A DNA stretch of 64,000 nucleotides, taken from assembly GCA_934233735.1 (NCBI GenBank), contig CAKQGQ010000002.1, positions 149,914-213,913 of the forward strand. Direction: 5' to 3'. The translations under genes and the position numbers were made by a program. The stretch comes from an uncultured Clostridia bacterium (GTDB lineage: Bacteria; Bacillota; Clostridia; Peptostreptococcales; Anaerovoracaceae). The notes under the pieces are model-generated. The model made no database searches. It was given only the letters and a program-made list of their open reading frames with translations, and was not told the DNA's origin. Below are positions 16,389 through 25,555 of this stretch, piece after piece (the first letter of the stretch is position 1; each line of letters starts with the position of its first letter).

Positions 16389-17267
16389 ATGGAAATCCGT
16401 ATTCTCAAGTATTTTTTAACCGTAGCCAGAGAGCAGAACGTTACCAGAGCGGCCGAGGCACTGCATATCACGCAGCCGACACTTTCCAGACAGATCGCAG
16501 CACTAGAGGAAGAACTTGGCACACCACTTTTTGAGCGAAACAATAAAAAAATTACGTTAACCAAGGAAGGCATCCTGCTGAAACGTCGTGCTTTGGAAAT
16601 TTTAGAACTGGAAGAAAAGACTGTAGAAGAAATTCAGAGCTGTCGCGAGTTAGTGGAGGGGAGTGTTACCATCGGCTGCGGAGAATATGAAGCGATTGAA
16701 ACGCTGGCAGAAATCTGTGCCTCTTTTCGCAGCAAATATCCGAAAGTACAGCTGCACCTGCATACTGCCACCGCTGATGTGGTTCGCAACCGGATGACGC
16801 AGGGACTTGTGGATATCGGTCTGTTTATGGAGCCGATCAGCACAGAAGGCCTTGATTATGTGCGTCTGCCGGGGCAGGAAACCTGGGTTGTCAGCATGCG
16901 GCCGGACGATCTGCTTGCGCAAAAAACACAGATCACCAAAGAAGATCTTCTGGACAAGCCGCTGATCCTGCCGGAGCGGACCAATATCCAGAGCGAACTG
17001 GCCAACTGGTTCGGTAAGGACTATGAACATCTGAACGTCGCCTTTGTCAGCAATCTGCATACCAATGCAGCGATCATGGCCAAGCACGGTCTGGGCTATC
17101 CGATTACCGTGAAGGGAGTCATGCATTTTTGGAAAGAAGATGTGCTGGTGCATCGCGAGCTTGTTCCTCCGCTGAATATGCCGACTGTCATCGCATGGCG
17201 CAGAAATATTCCGTATTCGCAGGCAGTCATGAAATTCATCGAAGAAATCAATGCCTTTCAGGCATGA
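16389..17267 (+). CDS. LysR-family transcriptional regulator
   Basis: A 292-residue LTTR of standard length. The N-terminal HTH (RILKYFLTVAREQNVTRAA, then LHITQPTLSRQIAALEEELG) is unmistakable, and a substrate-binding domain of periplasmic-binding-protein fold fills the rest (GSVTIGCGEYEAIETLAEI onward). It should activate or repress neighbouring genes with a small coinducer; the flavodoxin-cupin-DUF362 set just downstream is the likely target. ATAGGAAGGAACC precedes the ATG. Confidence 0.9.
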   Translation: MEIRILKYFLTVAREQNVTRAAEALHITQPTLSRQIAALEEELGTPLFERNNKKITLTKEGILLKRRALEILELEEKTVEEIQSCRELVEGSVTIGCGEYEAIETLAEICASFRSKYPKVQLHLHTATADVVRNRMTQGLVDIGLFMEPISTEGLDYVRLPGQETWVVSMRPDDLLAQKTQITKEDLLDKPLILPERTNIQSELANWFGKDYEHLNVAFVSNLHTNAAIMAKHGLGYPITVKGVMHFWKEDVLVHRELVPPLNMPTVIAWRRNIPYSQAVMKFIEEINAFQA

Positions 17268-17288
17268 TGTTCGATATAAAATAAGTAT

Positions 17289-17318
17289 TAGACACAAAAA
17301 GGCATAGTGAGTTATAAT
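17289..17318 (+). promoter_or_regulatory. Promoter of flavodoxin operon
   Basis: TAGACA (17289-17294), an 18-base spacer and TATAAT (17313-17318). A stem of 8 bp (AAGTGTGC 17319-17326 with GCACACTT 17354-17361) occupies the leader just before the flavodoxin ribosome binding site and is followed by T-rich sequence, so it might also act as a weak attenuator. Confidence 0.5.
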
Positions 17319-17384
17319 AAGTGTGCAAAAAGCAAGAGAGAAAATTGCGATTCGCACACTTTTATTTTGTAAGGAGGACTGACT

Positions 17385-17855
17385 ATGGGCAAGAAATTAG
17401 TGGCATATTTCAGTGCCGAAGGAACAACGAAAAAAGTTGCAGCGCAGCTTGCAGAAGCTGCAGGAGCGGATTTATATGAAATTAAGCCGGAAGTCGCTTA
17501 CACGAAAGCGGATTTGAACTGGATGGATAAAAACGCAAGAAGCACCGTAGAAATGAACGATAAAGCATTTCGCCCGGCACTGGCTGACAAGGATGCACAG
17601 GTCGAGAATTACGATGAGATCCTGATCGGCTTCCCGATCTGGTGGTATGTCGCACCGACGATTATCAACACTTTCCTGGAAAGCTATGATTTCAGCGGCA
17701 AGAAGGTAATCTTATTTGCAACATCCGGCGGCAGTGGCTTCGGCAATACCGTTAAGGAACTCAAACCATCCGCACCGGGTGCTGACATCATCGAAGGAAA
17801 ACTCTTGAACGGTGCATCCAAGGCTAGTATCGAACAATGGGTAAAATCCCTCTAA
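17385..17855 (+). CDS. Flavodoxin-family protein
   Basis: A 156-residue flavodoxin-like protein. The FMN phosphate loop is YFSAEGTTKKVA (residues 8-19). The second flavin loop, GFPIWWYVAPT, carries the stacking Trp and Tyr, and the third is FATSGGSGFGN. It should carry electrons by bound FMN or act as a small NAD(P)H quinone reductase. AAGGAGGACTGACT precedes the ATG. A cupin gene starts 21 bases after the stop, and these follow a LysR gene, a common set in gut Firmicutes. Confidence 0.9.
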   Translation: MGKKLVAYFSAEGTTKKVAAQLAEAAGADLYEIKPEVAYTKADLNWMDKNARSTVEMNDKAFRPALADKDAQVENYDEILIGFPIWWYVAPTIINTFLESYDFSGKKVILFATSGGSGFGNTVKELKPSAPGADIIEGKLLNGASKASIEQWVKSL

Positions 17856-17875
17856 ATAGCAAGGAGGCAATAACG

Positions 17876-18334
17876 ATGGAAAAGATTACACAGACAGCAG
17901 GAAGAAATGCGGACGAAGCAATGAGCGCCCACGCAAAATCCATGGTATTCCCGATTGGACAGCCGAACGATGCCTTTGCGAAATATTTTATCGGGCAGAG
18001 CTATCTGGCTCCGGTTTCCACTGAGCAGGTCGGTATTTTCAATGTAACCTTTGAGCCGGGCTGCCGCAATAACTGGCATGTGCATCACGCATCCGAAGGC
18101 GGCGGACAGATTCTTGTCTGCGTAGCAGGCCGTGGGTACTACCAGGAATGGGGCAAGGAAGCCGTCGAAATGAAGCCTGGCGACTGCATCAATATTCCGC
18201 CGGAAGTAAAGCATTGGCACGGTGCAGCACCAGACGAATGGTTCTCCCACCTTGCAATTGAAGTTCCGGGCAAAGACGGCTCGAACGAATGGCGGGAAGC
18301 CGTAACGGACGAACAGTATAATAAACTGAAATAG
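17876..18334 (+). CDS. Cupin-domain protein
   Basis: A 152-residue single cupin. The ATG at 17876 follows AAGGAGGCAATAACG; the longer frame overlaps the flavodoxin and lacks a site. Cupin motif 1 is visible as NWHVHHASEGGGQ with metal-binding His residues and Glu, and motif 2 as PPEVKHWHGA. Proteins of this size are non-haem metal enzymes or binding proteins of unknown reaction; a carboxymuconolactone-decarboxylase partner domain is absent. It lies between the flavodoxin and the DUF362 iron-sulfur type protein, suggesting a redox pathway. Confidence 0.85.
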   Translation: MEKITQTAGRNADEAMSAHAKSMVFPIGQPNDAFAKYFIGQSYLAPVSTEQVGIFNVTFEPGCRNNWHVHHASEGGGQILVCVAGRGYYQEWGKEAVEMKPGDCINIPPEVKHWHGAAPDEWFSHLAIEVPGKDGSNEWREAVTDEQYNKLK

Positions 18335-18377
18335 ATAGAAATTTCAACTGACCGTAAAAGGAAGGAGTTTATCAAAA

Positions 18378-19244
18378 ATGGAAAAATCAAAAGTATTTTT
18401 TATCAAAGACATCACACCGGAAAACATCGTCAAAGTCTACGATGCGCTGCAGATTGAACTTCCGGGAAAAGTTGCAGTCAAACTGCATTCCGGCGAAGAA
18501 GGCAATCAGAATTATATGAAGCCGGAATTCGTAAAGCCGATGATTGACCGCGTGCAAGGCACGGTAGTGGAATGCAATACCGCTTATCCGGGACAGCGCG
18601 ACACGACAGAAAAACATAAAGCCCTGATGAAAAACCATGGCTGGAGCAAATACTTCGATGTAGATATTCTGGACGCGGAAGGCCCTGACACCGTTTTGGA
18701 AATTCCTTGCGGAAAGCAGATACAGAAGGATTATGTCGGCAAGGATATGGGAAACTATGATTCGATGCTGGTATTATCGCATTTCAAAGGTCATCCGATG
18801 GGCGGATACGGCGGTGCGCTCAAGCAGCTTTCAATCGGCTGTGCATCTTCCTTCGGTAAGGCTTATATCCACGGCGCAGGAAAGCCGGATGAAATGTGGA
18901 GCACCGACCAGGATAAATTCCTGGAAGCCATGGCAGACGCCGCATGGGCCGTTTCCAAGCATTTTGAAGGCAAAATTGCCTATATCAATGTAATGTGCAA
19001 CCTTTCCGTAGACTGTGACTGCTGTGCGGTAGCGGAGGACCCTTGCATGAAGGATATCGGTATTTTAGCGGGGCTTGACCCGGTTGCCGTGGACCAGGCA
19101 TGCATTGACCTCGTATACCAGTCAGAGGACCCGGGCAAAGATCACTTCATCGAAAGAGTGGAAAGCCGTCACGGCGTGCACACCATTGAAGCCGCTGCGC
19201 AGCTTGGCGTCGGCAGCAGGGAGTATGAACTGGTAACTCTGTAA
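18378..19244 (+). CDS. DUF362 domain protein
   Basis: A 288-residue DUF362 protein. The family blocks are VAVKLHSGEEGNQNYMKPEFV (residues 33-53), the ALKQLSIGCASSFGK region, and a cysteine-rich stretch, NLSVDCDCCAVAEDPCMKDIGIL, near 213-235 that could bind an Fe-S cluster or another metal. There is no separate 4Fe-4S ferredoxin domain, unlike longer DUF362 proteins. The function is unknown; the context of flavodoxin and cupin suggests electron transfer. AAAGGAAGGAG precedes the ATG, and a hairpin terminator follows. Confidence 0.85.
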   Translation: MEKSKVFFIKDITPENIVKVYDALQIELPGKVAVKLHSGEEGNQNYMKPEFVKPMIDRVQGTVVECNTAYPGQRDTTEKHKALMKNHGWSKYFDVDILDAEGPDTVLEIPCGKQIQKDYVGKDMGNYDSMLVLSHFKGHPMGGYGGALKQLSIGCASSFGKAYIHGAGKPDEMWSTDQDKFLEAMADAAWAVSKHFEGKIAYINVMCNLSVDCDCCAVAEDPCMKDIGILAGLDPVAVDQACIDLVYQSEDPGKDHFIERVESRHGVHTIEAAAQLGVGSREYELVTL

Positions 19245-19269
19245 ATTCTAAATAATATGACAGATTTTC

Positions 19270-19308
19270 AGACCATCTGCGCGAATGAAAAGCAAAAGGT
19301 GGTCTTTT
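19270..19308 (+). terminator. Rho-independent terminator after DUF362 gene
   Basis: AGACCATCT (19270-19278) pairs with AGGTGGTCT (19297-19305), one wobble, with a T tract following. It ends the flavodoxin operon before mutL. Confidence 0.6.
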
Positions 19309-19373
19309 CTGTTTTTTTGTGGTATACTTTTTATGTATACAATGAAACAGAAATACGAACGGAGTAACCATAC

Positions 19374-21281
19374 ATGATAAGAGTTTTAGATAAATCCATT
19401 GCCGATAAAATCGCAGCAGGCGAGGTAATCGAGCGTCCCGTTTCCATTATCAAGGAACTGGTCGAAAACGCTTTAGATGCCGGAGCCTCATCCGTTGTGG
19501 TCGAAATAAAAAACGGCGGGAAATCCTATATACGGGTAACCGATGACGGATGCGGAATTGCACGAGAAGAGGTCCTGACAGCTTTTCTGCGCCATGCAAC
19601 CAGCAAAATTTCCTCGGTCAAAGATCTGGAAGCGATTGAAACCCTTGGTTTCCGCGGTGAGGCGCTTGCTTCTGTTGCCGCTGTAACCAGATGTGAGCTG
19701 ATTACCAAAACGCAGGATTCCAAAACAGGAACCCGCCTTGTGCTTCACGGCGGACAGCCTGTCATCAACGAGCAGACGGGATGTCCGGACGGAACCACCA
19801 TTATCATCACGGACCTGTTTTACAATACGCCCGCCAGATTGAAATTTATGAAAAGTGACGGGGCGGAAAGCGGCATGATTATCGATTTCTTGTCACAGAT
19901 TGCGCTCGCTTATAAAGACATCAAATTCAGGCTGATTAATAACGGCAAAATTCTCTTTACAACGCCTGGGGATGGAAACCGTCTCAATACGATTATCCGC
20001 ATTTATCACGATGTCGATGCGAAAAACATGGTGCCTGTGAACTATGAAGAAGAGGGGCTTTCGATAAGCGGCTATATTTCAACGCCTGCACTTTCGAAAA
20101 CAACGCGCGGCAGTCAGATTTTCTTCGTCAACGGAAGGGTTGTCGTCAGCAAAGTCATGGAAAAAGGCGTCGCACTCGGATACAAAGAGCGGCTTTTTGA
20201 AGGGCGCTATCCGGTTGTCTATCTCTTCCTTCAGGTAGACCCGAAAACGATTGATGTCAATATTCATCCGAATAAAAGAGAAGTCCGCTTTGATGATGAA
20301 GCTCTCATATCGGAATTCATTTCCCGGGCAATCAAACAGGCTCTTGCGACAAAGGAAGCGGTTCCGGATGCAGGAAATCTCTTCAAAGAGAAAACCGATG
20401 AAAATATGAAATATGACGACCTCTTCATCGAGGACAAACCTATCGGCTCCGGAAAGGTTTACGAACGCATTTTCAGTCCGATTAAAGAAACTGCGGCAGA
20501 GAACCGCGCTCCGTTCAAAGCGCACATGGATAAAACAGAATCCGAAGAGCAAATTGACATAAAAAATATATTGTCAACCTACAAACTGAACACAATGAAT
20601 ACGGAAGCAGTTCCTGACGCTGCAGAAAATCTTCCTGAAGCGAAATCGGAAGTGAAAACTGAGGCACGGAACATTCTCTTGCAAGCCCCTGCAATCAAAC
20701 CTTTTGATATTACAGAAATAAAGGTAACGGGCGTCATCTTCCGTACCTATATAACAGCTGTAGATGAGGAAAATTTTTATTTAATCGACCAGCATGCAGC
20801 CCATGAACGAATTTTCTACGAAAAACTGGTTGGAGAATATGAAAACAGCGAAAAGCTGAAACAGCCGCTTTTAGTGCCTTTTATCATCACAACATCGCTT
20901 GCGGCAGGTGAAGACAGCGCAGACTGGCTCAGCGCTTTGTCACAGATGGGCTTTACGATGGAAGAATTCGGGCCTGACACCTATCGCGTGTCTGAAATTC
21001 CGATGTTTATGGAGCTTTCCGAAGCAGAAGATTTTATCAAAGAATTTATAGAAAACATCCATGCTTCTACAGATCTCCGGAATATGGTCGTTGTCAATAA
21101 ACTGATTATGATGTCCTGCAAGGCGGCCGTAAAAGCCAACGATAAGCTCTCCGATGAGGAAATCGCCGCTTTAATCAGGGATCTGTCGAAATGTGTGAAT
21201 CCGTTCAGTTGTCCGCACGGCAGACCAACATTTATAAAACTGACCCATTACGAAATCGAAAAGATGTTTAAACGTGTGTAA
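19374..21281 (+). CDS. mutL: DNA mismatch repair protein MutL
   Basis: A 635-residue MutL. The N-terminal GHKL ATPase shows DKIAAGEVIERP, KELVENALDAGA, DDGCGI and GFRGEAL. The C-terminal dimerisation domain carries DQHAAHERIFYE (from residue 472), the metal-binding motif of the latent MutL endonuclease, together with SCKAAVKANDKL and CPHGRP near the end. The protein therefore probably nicks DNA itself, as in bacteria lacking MutH. mutS, usually just upstream, is absent; the neighbour is a DUF362 gene. The stop overlaps nothing, and miaA begins 25 bases later, the classic mutL-miaA order. Confidence 0.96.
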   Translation: MIRVLDKSIADKIAAGEVIERPVSIIKELVENALDAGASSVVVEIKNGGKSYIRVTDDGCGIAREEVLTAFLRHATSKISSVKDLEAIETLGFRGEALASVAAVTRCELITKTQDSKTGTRLVLHGGQPVINEQTGCPDGTTIIITDLFYNTPARLKFMKSDGAESGMIIDFLSQIALAYKDIKFRLINNGKILFTTPGDGNRLNTIIRIYHDVDAKNMVPVNYEEEGLSISGYISTPALSKTTRGSQIFFVNGRVVVSKVMEKGVALGYKERLFEGRYPVVYLFLQVDPKTIDVNIHPNKREVRFDDEALISEFISRAIKQALATKEAVPDAGNLFKEKTDENMKYDDLFIEDKPIGSGKVYERIFSPIKETAAENRAPFKAHMDKTESEEQIDIKNILSTYKLNTMNTEAVPDAAENLPEAKSEVKTEARNILLQAPAIKPFDITEIKVTGVIFRTYITAVDEENFYLIDQHAAHERIFYEKLVGEYENSEKLKQPLLVPFIITTSLAAGEDSADWLSALSQMGFTMEEFGPDTYRVSEIPMFMELSEAEDFIKEFIENIHASTDLRNMVVVNKLIMMSCKAAVKANDKLSDEEIAALIRDLSKCVNPFSCPHGRPTFIKLTHYEIEKMFKRV

Positions 21282-21306
21282 ACTTACGAAAACGAGGTTT
21301 CAAACG

Positions 21307-22233
21307 ATGAAAAAAGAAATTATTGTAGTTGCGGGACCGACGGCGGTCGGAAAAACCAAGTATGCGATTGCGATTGCGAAAGCCTTTGACGGAGAAATCG
21401 TCTCCTGCGACTCCATGCAGCTCTATAAATATATGAACATCGGCAGCGCGAAGCCGACTGCCGATGAGCAGGCACAGGTTCCGCATCATCTCGTCGATGA
21501 AATTGACCCGAAGGAGCCGTTTTCCGTGGCGAAATACAGCCGTTTGGCGAAGGAAGCAATTACAGATATCTTTGCAAGGGGAAAAACGCCGATTATTAGT
21601 GGAGGCACCGGGCTTTATCTGAATGCTTTGCTTTACGATATGGATTTTGGCAACGCTCCAAAGGATGATGCTTTGCGGGAAACGCTGGAGAAAGAAGCGG
21701 AGCTTTTCGGTCCTGAGTATATTTACAAAAAACTTTGCGAGGTCGACCCGAGTGCCGCGCAGCGCATACACCCCAACAATGTAAAGAAGGTCATCCGCGC
21801 GCTCGAAGGTGCGAGCGCGGGCAGCAGCATTACGGATTTTAAGAATTGCAAAGAAAAATGTAAGGATTATGACGCAATTTTAATCGGTTTGACAAGAAAC
21901 CGACAGGAACTTTATGATAGAATAAATTTAAGAGTCGACATTATGGTGGAAGAGGGACTTTTCCGTGAGGTAGAGGAGCTTTTGGAGATGGGCCTTGCAG
22001 AAGAGGATATTTCCATGAAAGGCATCGGCTACAAGGAGATTATCGGCTTTTTTGACGGGCTTTACGACAGAGATACGGCAATCGACCTGATTAAAAAGAA
22101 CAGCCGCCATCTCGCGAAACGGCAGCTTACCTGGTTCCGCCGTTACGAAGATATGAAATGGTTCGATATCAGTGAATATTCAGGCGATGAAGAAGCGATA
22201 GAGGATATTATTACATGGCTGAAAAAGAGATAA
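21307..22233 (+). CDS. miaA: tRNA dimethylallyltransferase
   Basis: A 308-residue MiaA. The ATG at 21307 follows AACGAGGTTTCAAACG; the earlier in-frame ATG (21274) overlaps the end of mutL and lacks a site. The P-loop GPTAVGKT is at residues 9-16, followed by DSMQLYKYMNIGSAKPT, VPHHLVDEIDP and SGGTGLYLNAL. The enzyme adds dimethylallyl to N6 of A37 in tRNAs reading UNN codons. It sits between mutL and the Xer recombinase, whose start lies inside the last 19 bases of miaA, so the genes are translationally coupled. hfq, often next in this order, is missing. Confidence 0.95.
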   Translation: MKKEIIVVAGPTAVGKTKYAIAIAKAFDGEIVSCDSMQLYKYMNIGSAKPTADEQAQVPHHLVDEIDPKEPFSVAKYSRLAKEAITDIFARGKTPIISGGTGLYLNALLYDMDFGNAPKDDALRETLEKEAELFGPEYIYKKLCEVDPSAAQRIHPNNVKKVIRALEGASAGSSITDFKNCKEKCKDYDAILIGLTRNRQELYDRINLRVDIMVEEGLFREVEELLEMGLAEEDISMKGIGYKEIIGFFDGLYDRDTAIDLIKKNSRHLAKRQLTWFRRYEDMKWFDISEYSGDEEAIEDIITWLKKR

Positions 22234-23342
22234 GAATACACAATAAAAGCGACCGCCCCGACAATGTCATAAAAAAGGAAAATGACATTTATCTGGAGTG
22301 TGAGGAAATCGAAAGCGAGCTTCCGAAATTTTTAAGAGGCTTCTTTTCCTACTTGAAGGGAAATGTTTTGCCTGCGACAAGGCTTGCGTATCTGCACGAT
22401 ATTCGTTTCTTCTTCCGTTATCTGATTCAGGAAACGGATTTGACCGAGGCGGAGACAACCGATAAAATCAAGCTTTCGGAGCTTGATCAGGTAAAAGCGG
22501 TGGATGTCAATCTGTTCATTGAATACTGCCGCAGATATAAGGTGGAAACCGACGATTCAGTCTATGTATATGAAAACTCCAACAAATCCCTTGCGCGTAA
22601 GAAGTCTTCGCTTTCCGTGATGTTTAAGCAGCTTTACCGCGATGAGCTTCTTTCCAAGAACATTACCGACGGCTTTGATCCGATTCGCGTGGCTAAGCCG
22701 GGAGAACGTGAAATCAAGGCACTTCAGGATGATGAGGTTATGGTGATGCTCGACGCAGTTTCGACGGGCACGGGGCTTACGGAGCACGAGCAAAAATACT
22801 GGCAAAAGACAAAAAAGAGGGACAAGGCGATTTTAATCGTGTTTCTGACTTACGGCCTCAGGCTTTCAGAGCTTCAGCAGCTCAATCTTTCCTCGTTTAA
22901 TTTCAAACGAGGGGAGTTCATTATCTATCGAAAACGCGGAAAAGAGTCCGTTATGCCGCTGAACAACTCGGTAACCGCTGTTTTGCACGATTATATCGAT
23001 AACGAAAGGGAAAACGAGGCAAACCTTGCGGACGAGCATAAGGACGCGCTTTTTCTGTCACTGCAGGGCAGGCGCATGACCGAGCGGCAAATACGCGAAC
23101 TTGTAAAAAAATATACGGCGATTGCACTCAGCACGAGCAGGCGGGCAGGATACAGTCCGCATAAACTGCGCGCCACGGCAGCAACCAGCCTGATTGGACG
23201 AGGCAACTCGATTTTCGATGTGGCGGCGCTTCTTGACCACGAACAGGTGACGACCACACAGCTTTATGCCCGTGAAAAAATCAATGTCAAGCGGGATTTG
23301 GTCAAAGATATGGAATGGGAAACAGAAAGGACGGAAAAATAA
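22215..23342 (+). CDS. Tyrosine recombinase, XerS-like
   Basis: A 375-residue tyrosine recombinase. The core-binding domain covers ~30-160. The catalytic domain has Arg in TYGLRLSE (~216), HKLR (H316, R319), His342 in LDHEQ and the nucleophile Tyr351 in LYARE. At 375 residues it is longer than XerC or XerD (~300) and nearer streptococcal XerS (~356); several stretches (KKRDKAILIVFLTYGLRLSE; ALFLSLQGRR, then ELVKKYT) resemble my recollection of XerS. If so, it would act alone on one dif site to resolve chromosome dimers. A dif-like sequence lies about 6 kb downstream where a filamentous prophage is inserted. The gene overlaps miaA and runs into the following PLP-enzyme gene. Confidence 0.85.
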   Translation: MAEKEIRIHNKSDRPDNVIKKENDIYLECEEIESELPKFLRGFFSYLKGNVLPATRLAYLHDIRFFFRYLIQETDLTEAETTDKIKLSELDQVKAVDVNLFIEYCRRYKVETDDSVYVYENSNKSLARKKSSLSVMFKQLYRDELLSKNITDGFDPIRVAKPGEREIKALQDDEVMVMLDAVSTGTGLTEHEQKYWQKTKKRDKAILIVFLTYGLRLSELQQLNLSSFNFKRGEFIIYRKRGKESVMPLNNSVTAVLHDYIDNERENEANLADEHKDALFLSLQGRRMTERQIRELVKKYTAIALSTSRRAGYSPHKLRATAATSLIGRGNSIFDVAALLDHEQVTTTQLYAREKINVKRDLVKDMEWETERTEK

Positions 23343-23344
23343 GA

Positions 23345-24649
23345 ATGGAGCAGCAAAATCAAACTTCAGAATTTTTAAGAAATGAATTTCATATAGATGC
23401 CAAGGTTTTGGACCTGGTTACGGAAGCCGAAAAAGAGGTCAGCGGCGAATTTGCAAAGCTTGATGATATTATGGCATATAACCAGTACAAGGTTCTGGCA
23501 GCTTTTCAGAAAAACCGCATCCGCGACATGCATTTCGGCTGGAAAACCGGATATGGCTATGATGATACCGGAAGAGAGGCTCTGGAAAGCACCTTTGCTG
23601 ATGTTTTTCACACCGAGGCAGCGCTGGTGCGGACAACCTTCGTAAACGGCACACACGCGCTTGCGACTGTACTTTTAGGCATTTTAAGACCCGGAGATGA
23701 ACTGATTTATGCGACCGGGGAGCCTTATGACACGCTTCAGACGGTAATCGGTCTGACCGACTATACGCCAGGCAACGGTTCTCTGAAAGATTACGGAATT
23801 ACTTTCAAACAGGTTGACCTGCTTCCTGACGGCTCCATTGATATTGAGGGAGTTAAAGCTGCAATTACGGAAAAAACGCGCATGATAACCGCACAGCGTG
23901 CAACCGGATATTCGTGGAGGAAGGCGATTTCCATCGACGAAATCGCAAAGCTGATGGAAGCGATTGAAGAAAAGAATCCAAACATTGTAAAAATGGTCGA
24001 CAATTCTTACGGAGAATTTTTGGACACGCTTGAGCCGACCGATGTCGGAGCGGATGTCATGGCTTCTTCCCTGATTAAAAATCCGGGCGGCGGTCTGGTG
24101 CTCAGCGGCGCTTATATCGCAGGAAAACAGGATTTAATCGACCAAATCCAGTATCGCATGACCTGTCCGGGAATCGGAGGAGAATGTGGGCTGACTTATG
24201 GTCAGAGCCGAACGATGTTTCAGGGTCTTTTCCTTGGCCCGAAGGCTTCAAACGGAGCGCTGAAAGGCGCGGTTCTCTGTGGTAAAGCTTTCGAGAAGCT
24301 CGGTTTCGAAGTCTCGCCGAAGGCGGGGGATATTCGCTCGGATATCGTACAATCCATTAAATTTAAGGATCCTGCGAAGCTGATTGCTTTTTGTGAGGGA
24401 ATTCAGGCTGCAGCGCCGATTGACAGCTTCGTTTCTCCGGTTCCGGGGGATATGCCGGGCTACGAAGATCAGGTCATCATGGCCGCCGGCGCTTTCGTAC
24501 AAGGCTCGACAATTGAACTTTCGGCAGATGCGCCGATGCGTGAGCCGTATATCGCATATTTTCAGGGCGGACTGACTTACGAACATTCAAAATTCGGAGT
24601 TATCAAGGCTATTGATACATTATTAAAAAAGGGATTAATTGAGATTTAA
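23345..24649 (+). CDS. Methionine gamma-lyase family PLP enzyme (aluminium-resistance type)
   Basis: A 434-residue fold-type I PLP enzyme of the family once called aluminium resistance protein. The ATG at 23345 was chosen two bases past the xer stop, with AAGGACGGAA upstream. Typical blocks: RIRDMHFGWKTGYGYDDTGR, the LVRTTFVNGTHALATVL cofactor region, MVDNSYGEFLDT, and SLIKNPGGGLVLSG with the probable PLP lysine. The exact reaction of the family is unsettled; C-S lyase activity is assumed from homology. The stop overlaps the ATG of the VTT gene (TAATGA), so the run from mutL onwards may be one long transcript. Confidence 0.88.
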   Translation: MEQQNQTSEFLRNEFHIDAKVLDLVTEAEKEVSGEFAKLDDIMAYNQYKVLAAFQKNRIRDMHFGWKTGYGYDDTGREALESTFADVFHTEAALVRTTFVNGTHALATVLLGILRPGDELIYATGEPYDTLQTVIGLTDYTPGNGSLKDYGITFKQVDLLPDGSIDIEGVKAAITEKTRMITAQRATGYSWRKAISIDEIAKLMEAIEEKNPNIVKMVDNSYGEFLDTLEPTDVGADVMASSLIKNPGGGLVLSGAYIAGKQDLIDQIQYRMTCPGIGGECGLTYGQSRTMFQGLFLGPKASNGALKGAVLCGKAFEKLGFEVSPKAGDIRSDIVQSIKFKDPAKLIAFCEGIQAAAPIDSFVSPVPGDMPGYEDQVIMAAGAFVQGSTIELSADAPMREPYIAYFQGGLTYEHSKFGVIKAIDTLLKKGLIEI

Positions 24650-25416
24650 TGAAAGAACATACAAGACAGGAATTCCATGCGGGGATTGAAAATCTGAAGA
24701 GTGCGGAAAAGCAGCAGCATTGGAAGGTCGTGATTTCCATTGTGAAAATCACTCTGCTTTTGCTGATTATCATCGGCATTCCGCTCTATTTATATTTTTT
24801 TCAGTTAGATTGGCTGAAAGGATTTAAAGATATTGAGACAATTGTAGCATTTTTAAATCGCTACAAAGGGCAGTCGATTCTGATTTATATCGTATTTCAG
24901 ATTGTTCAGATTGTCATCAGTGTGATTCCGGGACAGTTTTTCCAGCTTGCCGCAGGCTATCTGTTCGGCTTTTGGGGTGCGCTGCTTTATGCAATGATAG
25001 GAGCTGTCCTTGGAACAGGGATTTCTTTCCTCCTCGCAAAACTTTTAGGCAGAGATTTTCTGCACATTTTCTTCGGTGAAGAAAAAATGAGCTATTATAT
25101 CGAACGGCTTAACTCCAAGCAAGCCTATACGATTGTTTTCTTTCTGTATTTAATACCGGGGATTCCAAAGGATATGGTCAGCTATGCCGCAGGAGCTTCG
25201 GAAATGCGTTTTAAACCGTTTCTTTTCCTCTCAGCGGTCGGAAGGCTTCCGGGCATGATTGGATGTCTGCTTATGGGAACGATGATCGAAAAAGGCAATT
25301 ACTGGGGCGTGGGAATTCTTGCAGTTTTTGCTGCAGCAGGCTGCATACTCTGCATTATTTTTCGCAAACGAATCAATGTATTTTTAGATAAAATTTACGA
25401 AAAGCTAAGCAAATAA
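24649..25416 (+). CDS. TVP38/TMEM64 (VTT-domain) membrane protein
   Basis: A 255-residue membrane protein with a VTT (DedA-like, SNARE-associated) domain. About six hydrophobic segments are visible; the family core is VISVIPGQFFQLAAGYLFGFWGALLYAMIGAVLGTGISFLLAK (~88-130) and LIPGIPKDMVSYAAGASEM (~166-184). Such proteins scramble or flip phospholipids and lipid carriers across the membrane. The ATG overlaps the stop of the preceding PLP enzyme. An AT-rich gap with a short inverted element follows before the XRE regulator. Confidence 0.88.
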   Translation: MKEHTRQEFHAGIENLKSAEKQQHWKVVISIVKITLLLLIIIGIPLYLYFFQLDWLKGFKDIETIVAFLNRYKGQSILIYIVFQIVQIVISVIPGQFFQLAAGYLFGFWGALLYAMIGAVLGTGISFLLAKLLGRDFLHIFFGEEKMSYYIERLNSKQAYTIVFFLYLIPGIPKDMVSYAAGASEMRFKPFLFLSAVGRLPGMIGCLLMGTMIEKGNYWGVGILAVFAAAGCILCIIFRKRINVFLDKIYEKLSK

Positions 25417-25555
25417 GGCTTTGAAACCATTTGATTGCAAGGCTTGCAAGCTTGTCCACGAATCATAGACAATTTCTTTGAAGAATAGTTAGCCTTTTCT
25501 TTTCTCTTTTGCTATGCTAAAATTACAACAGGGATACGAGAGGAGATTTGGATTT

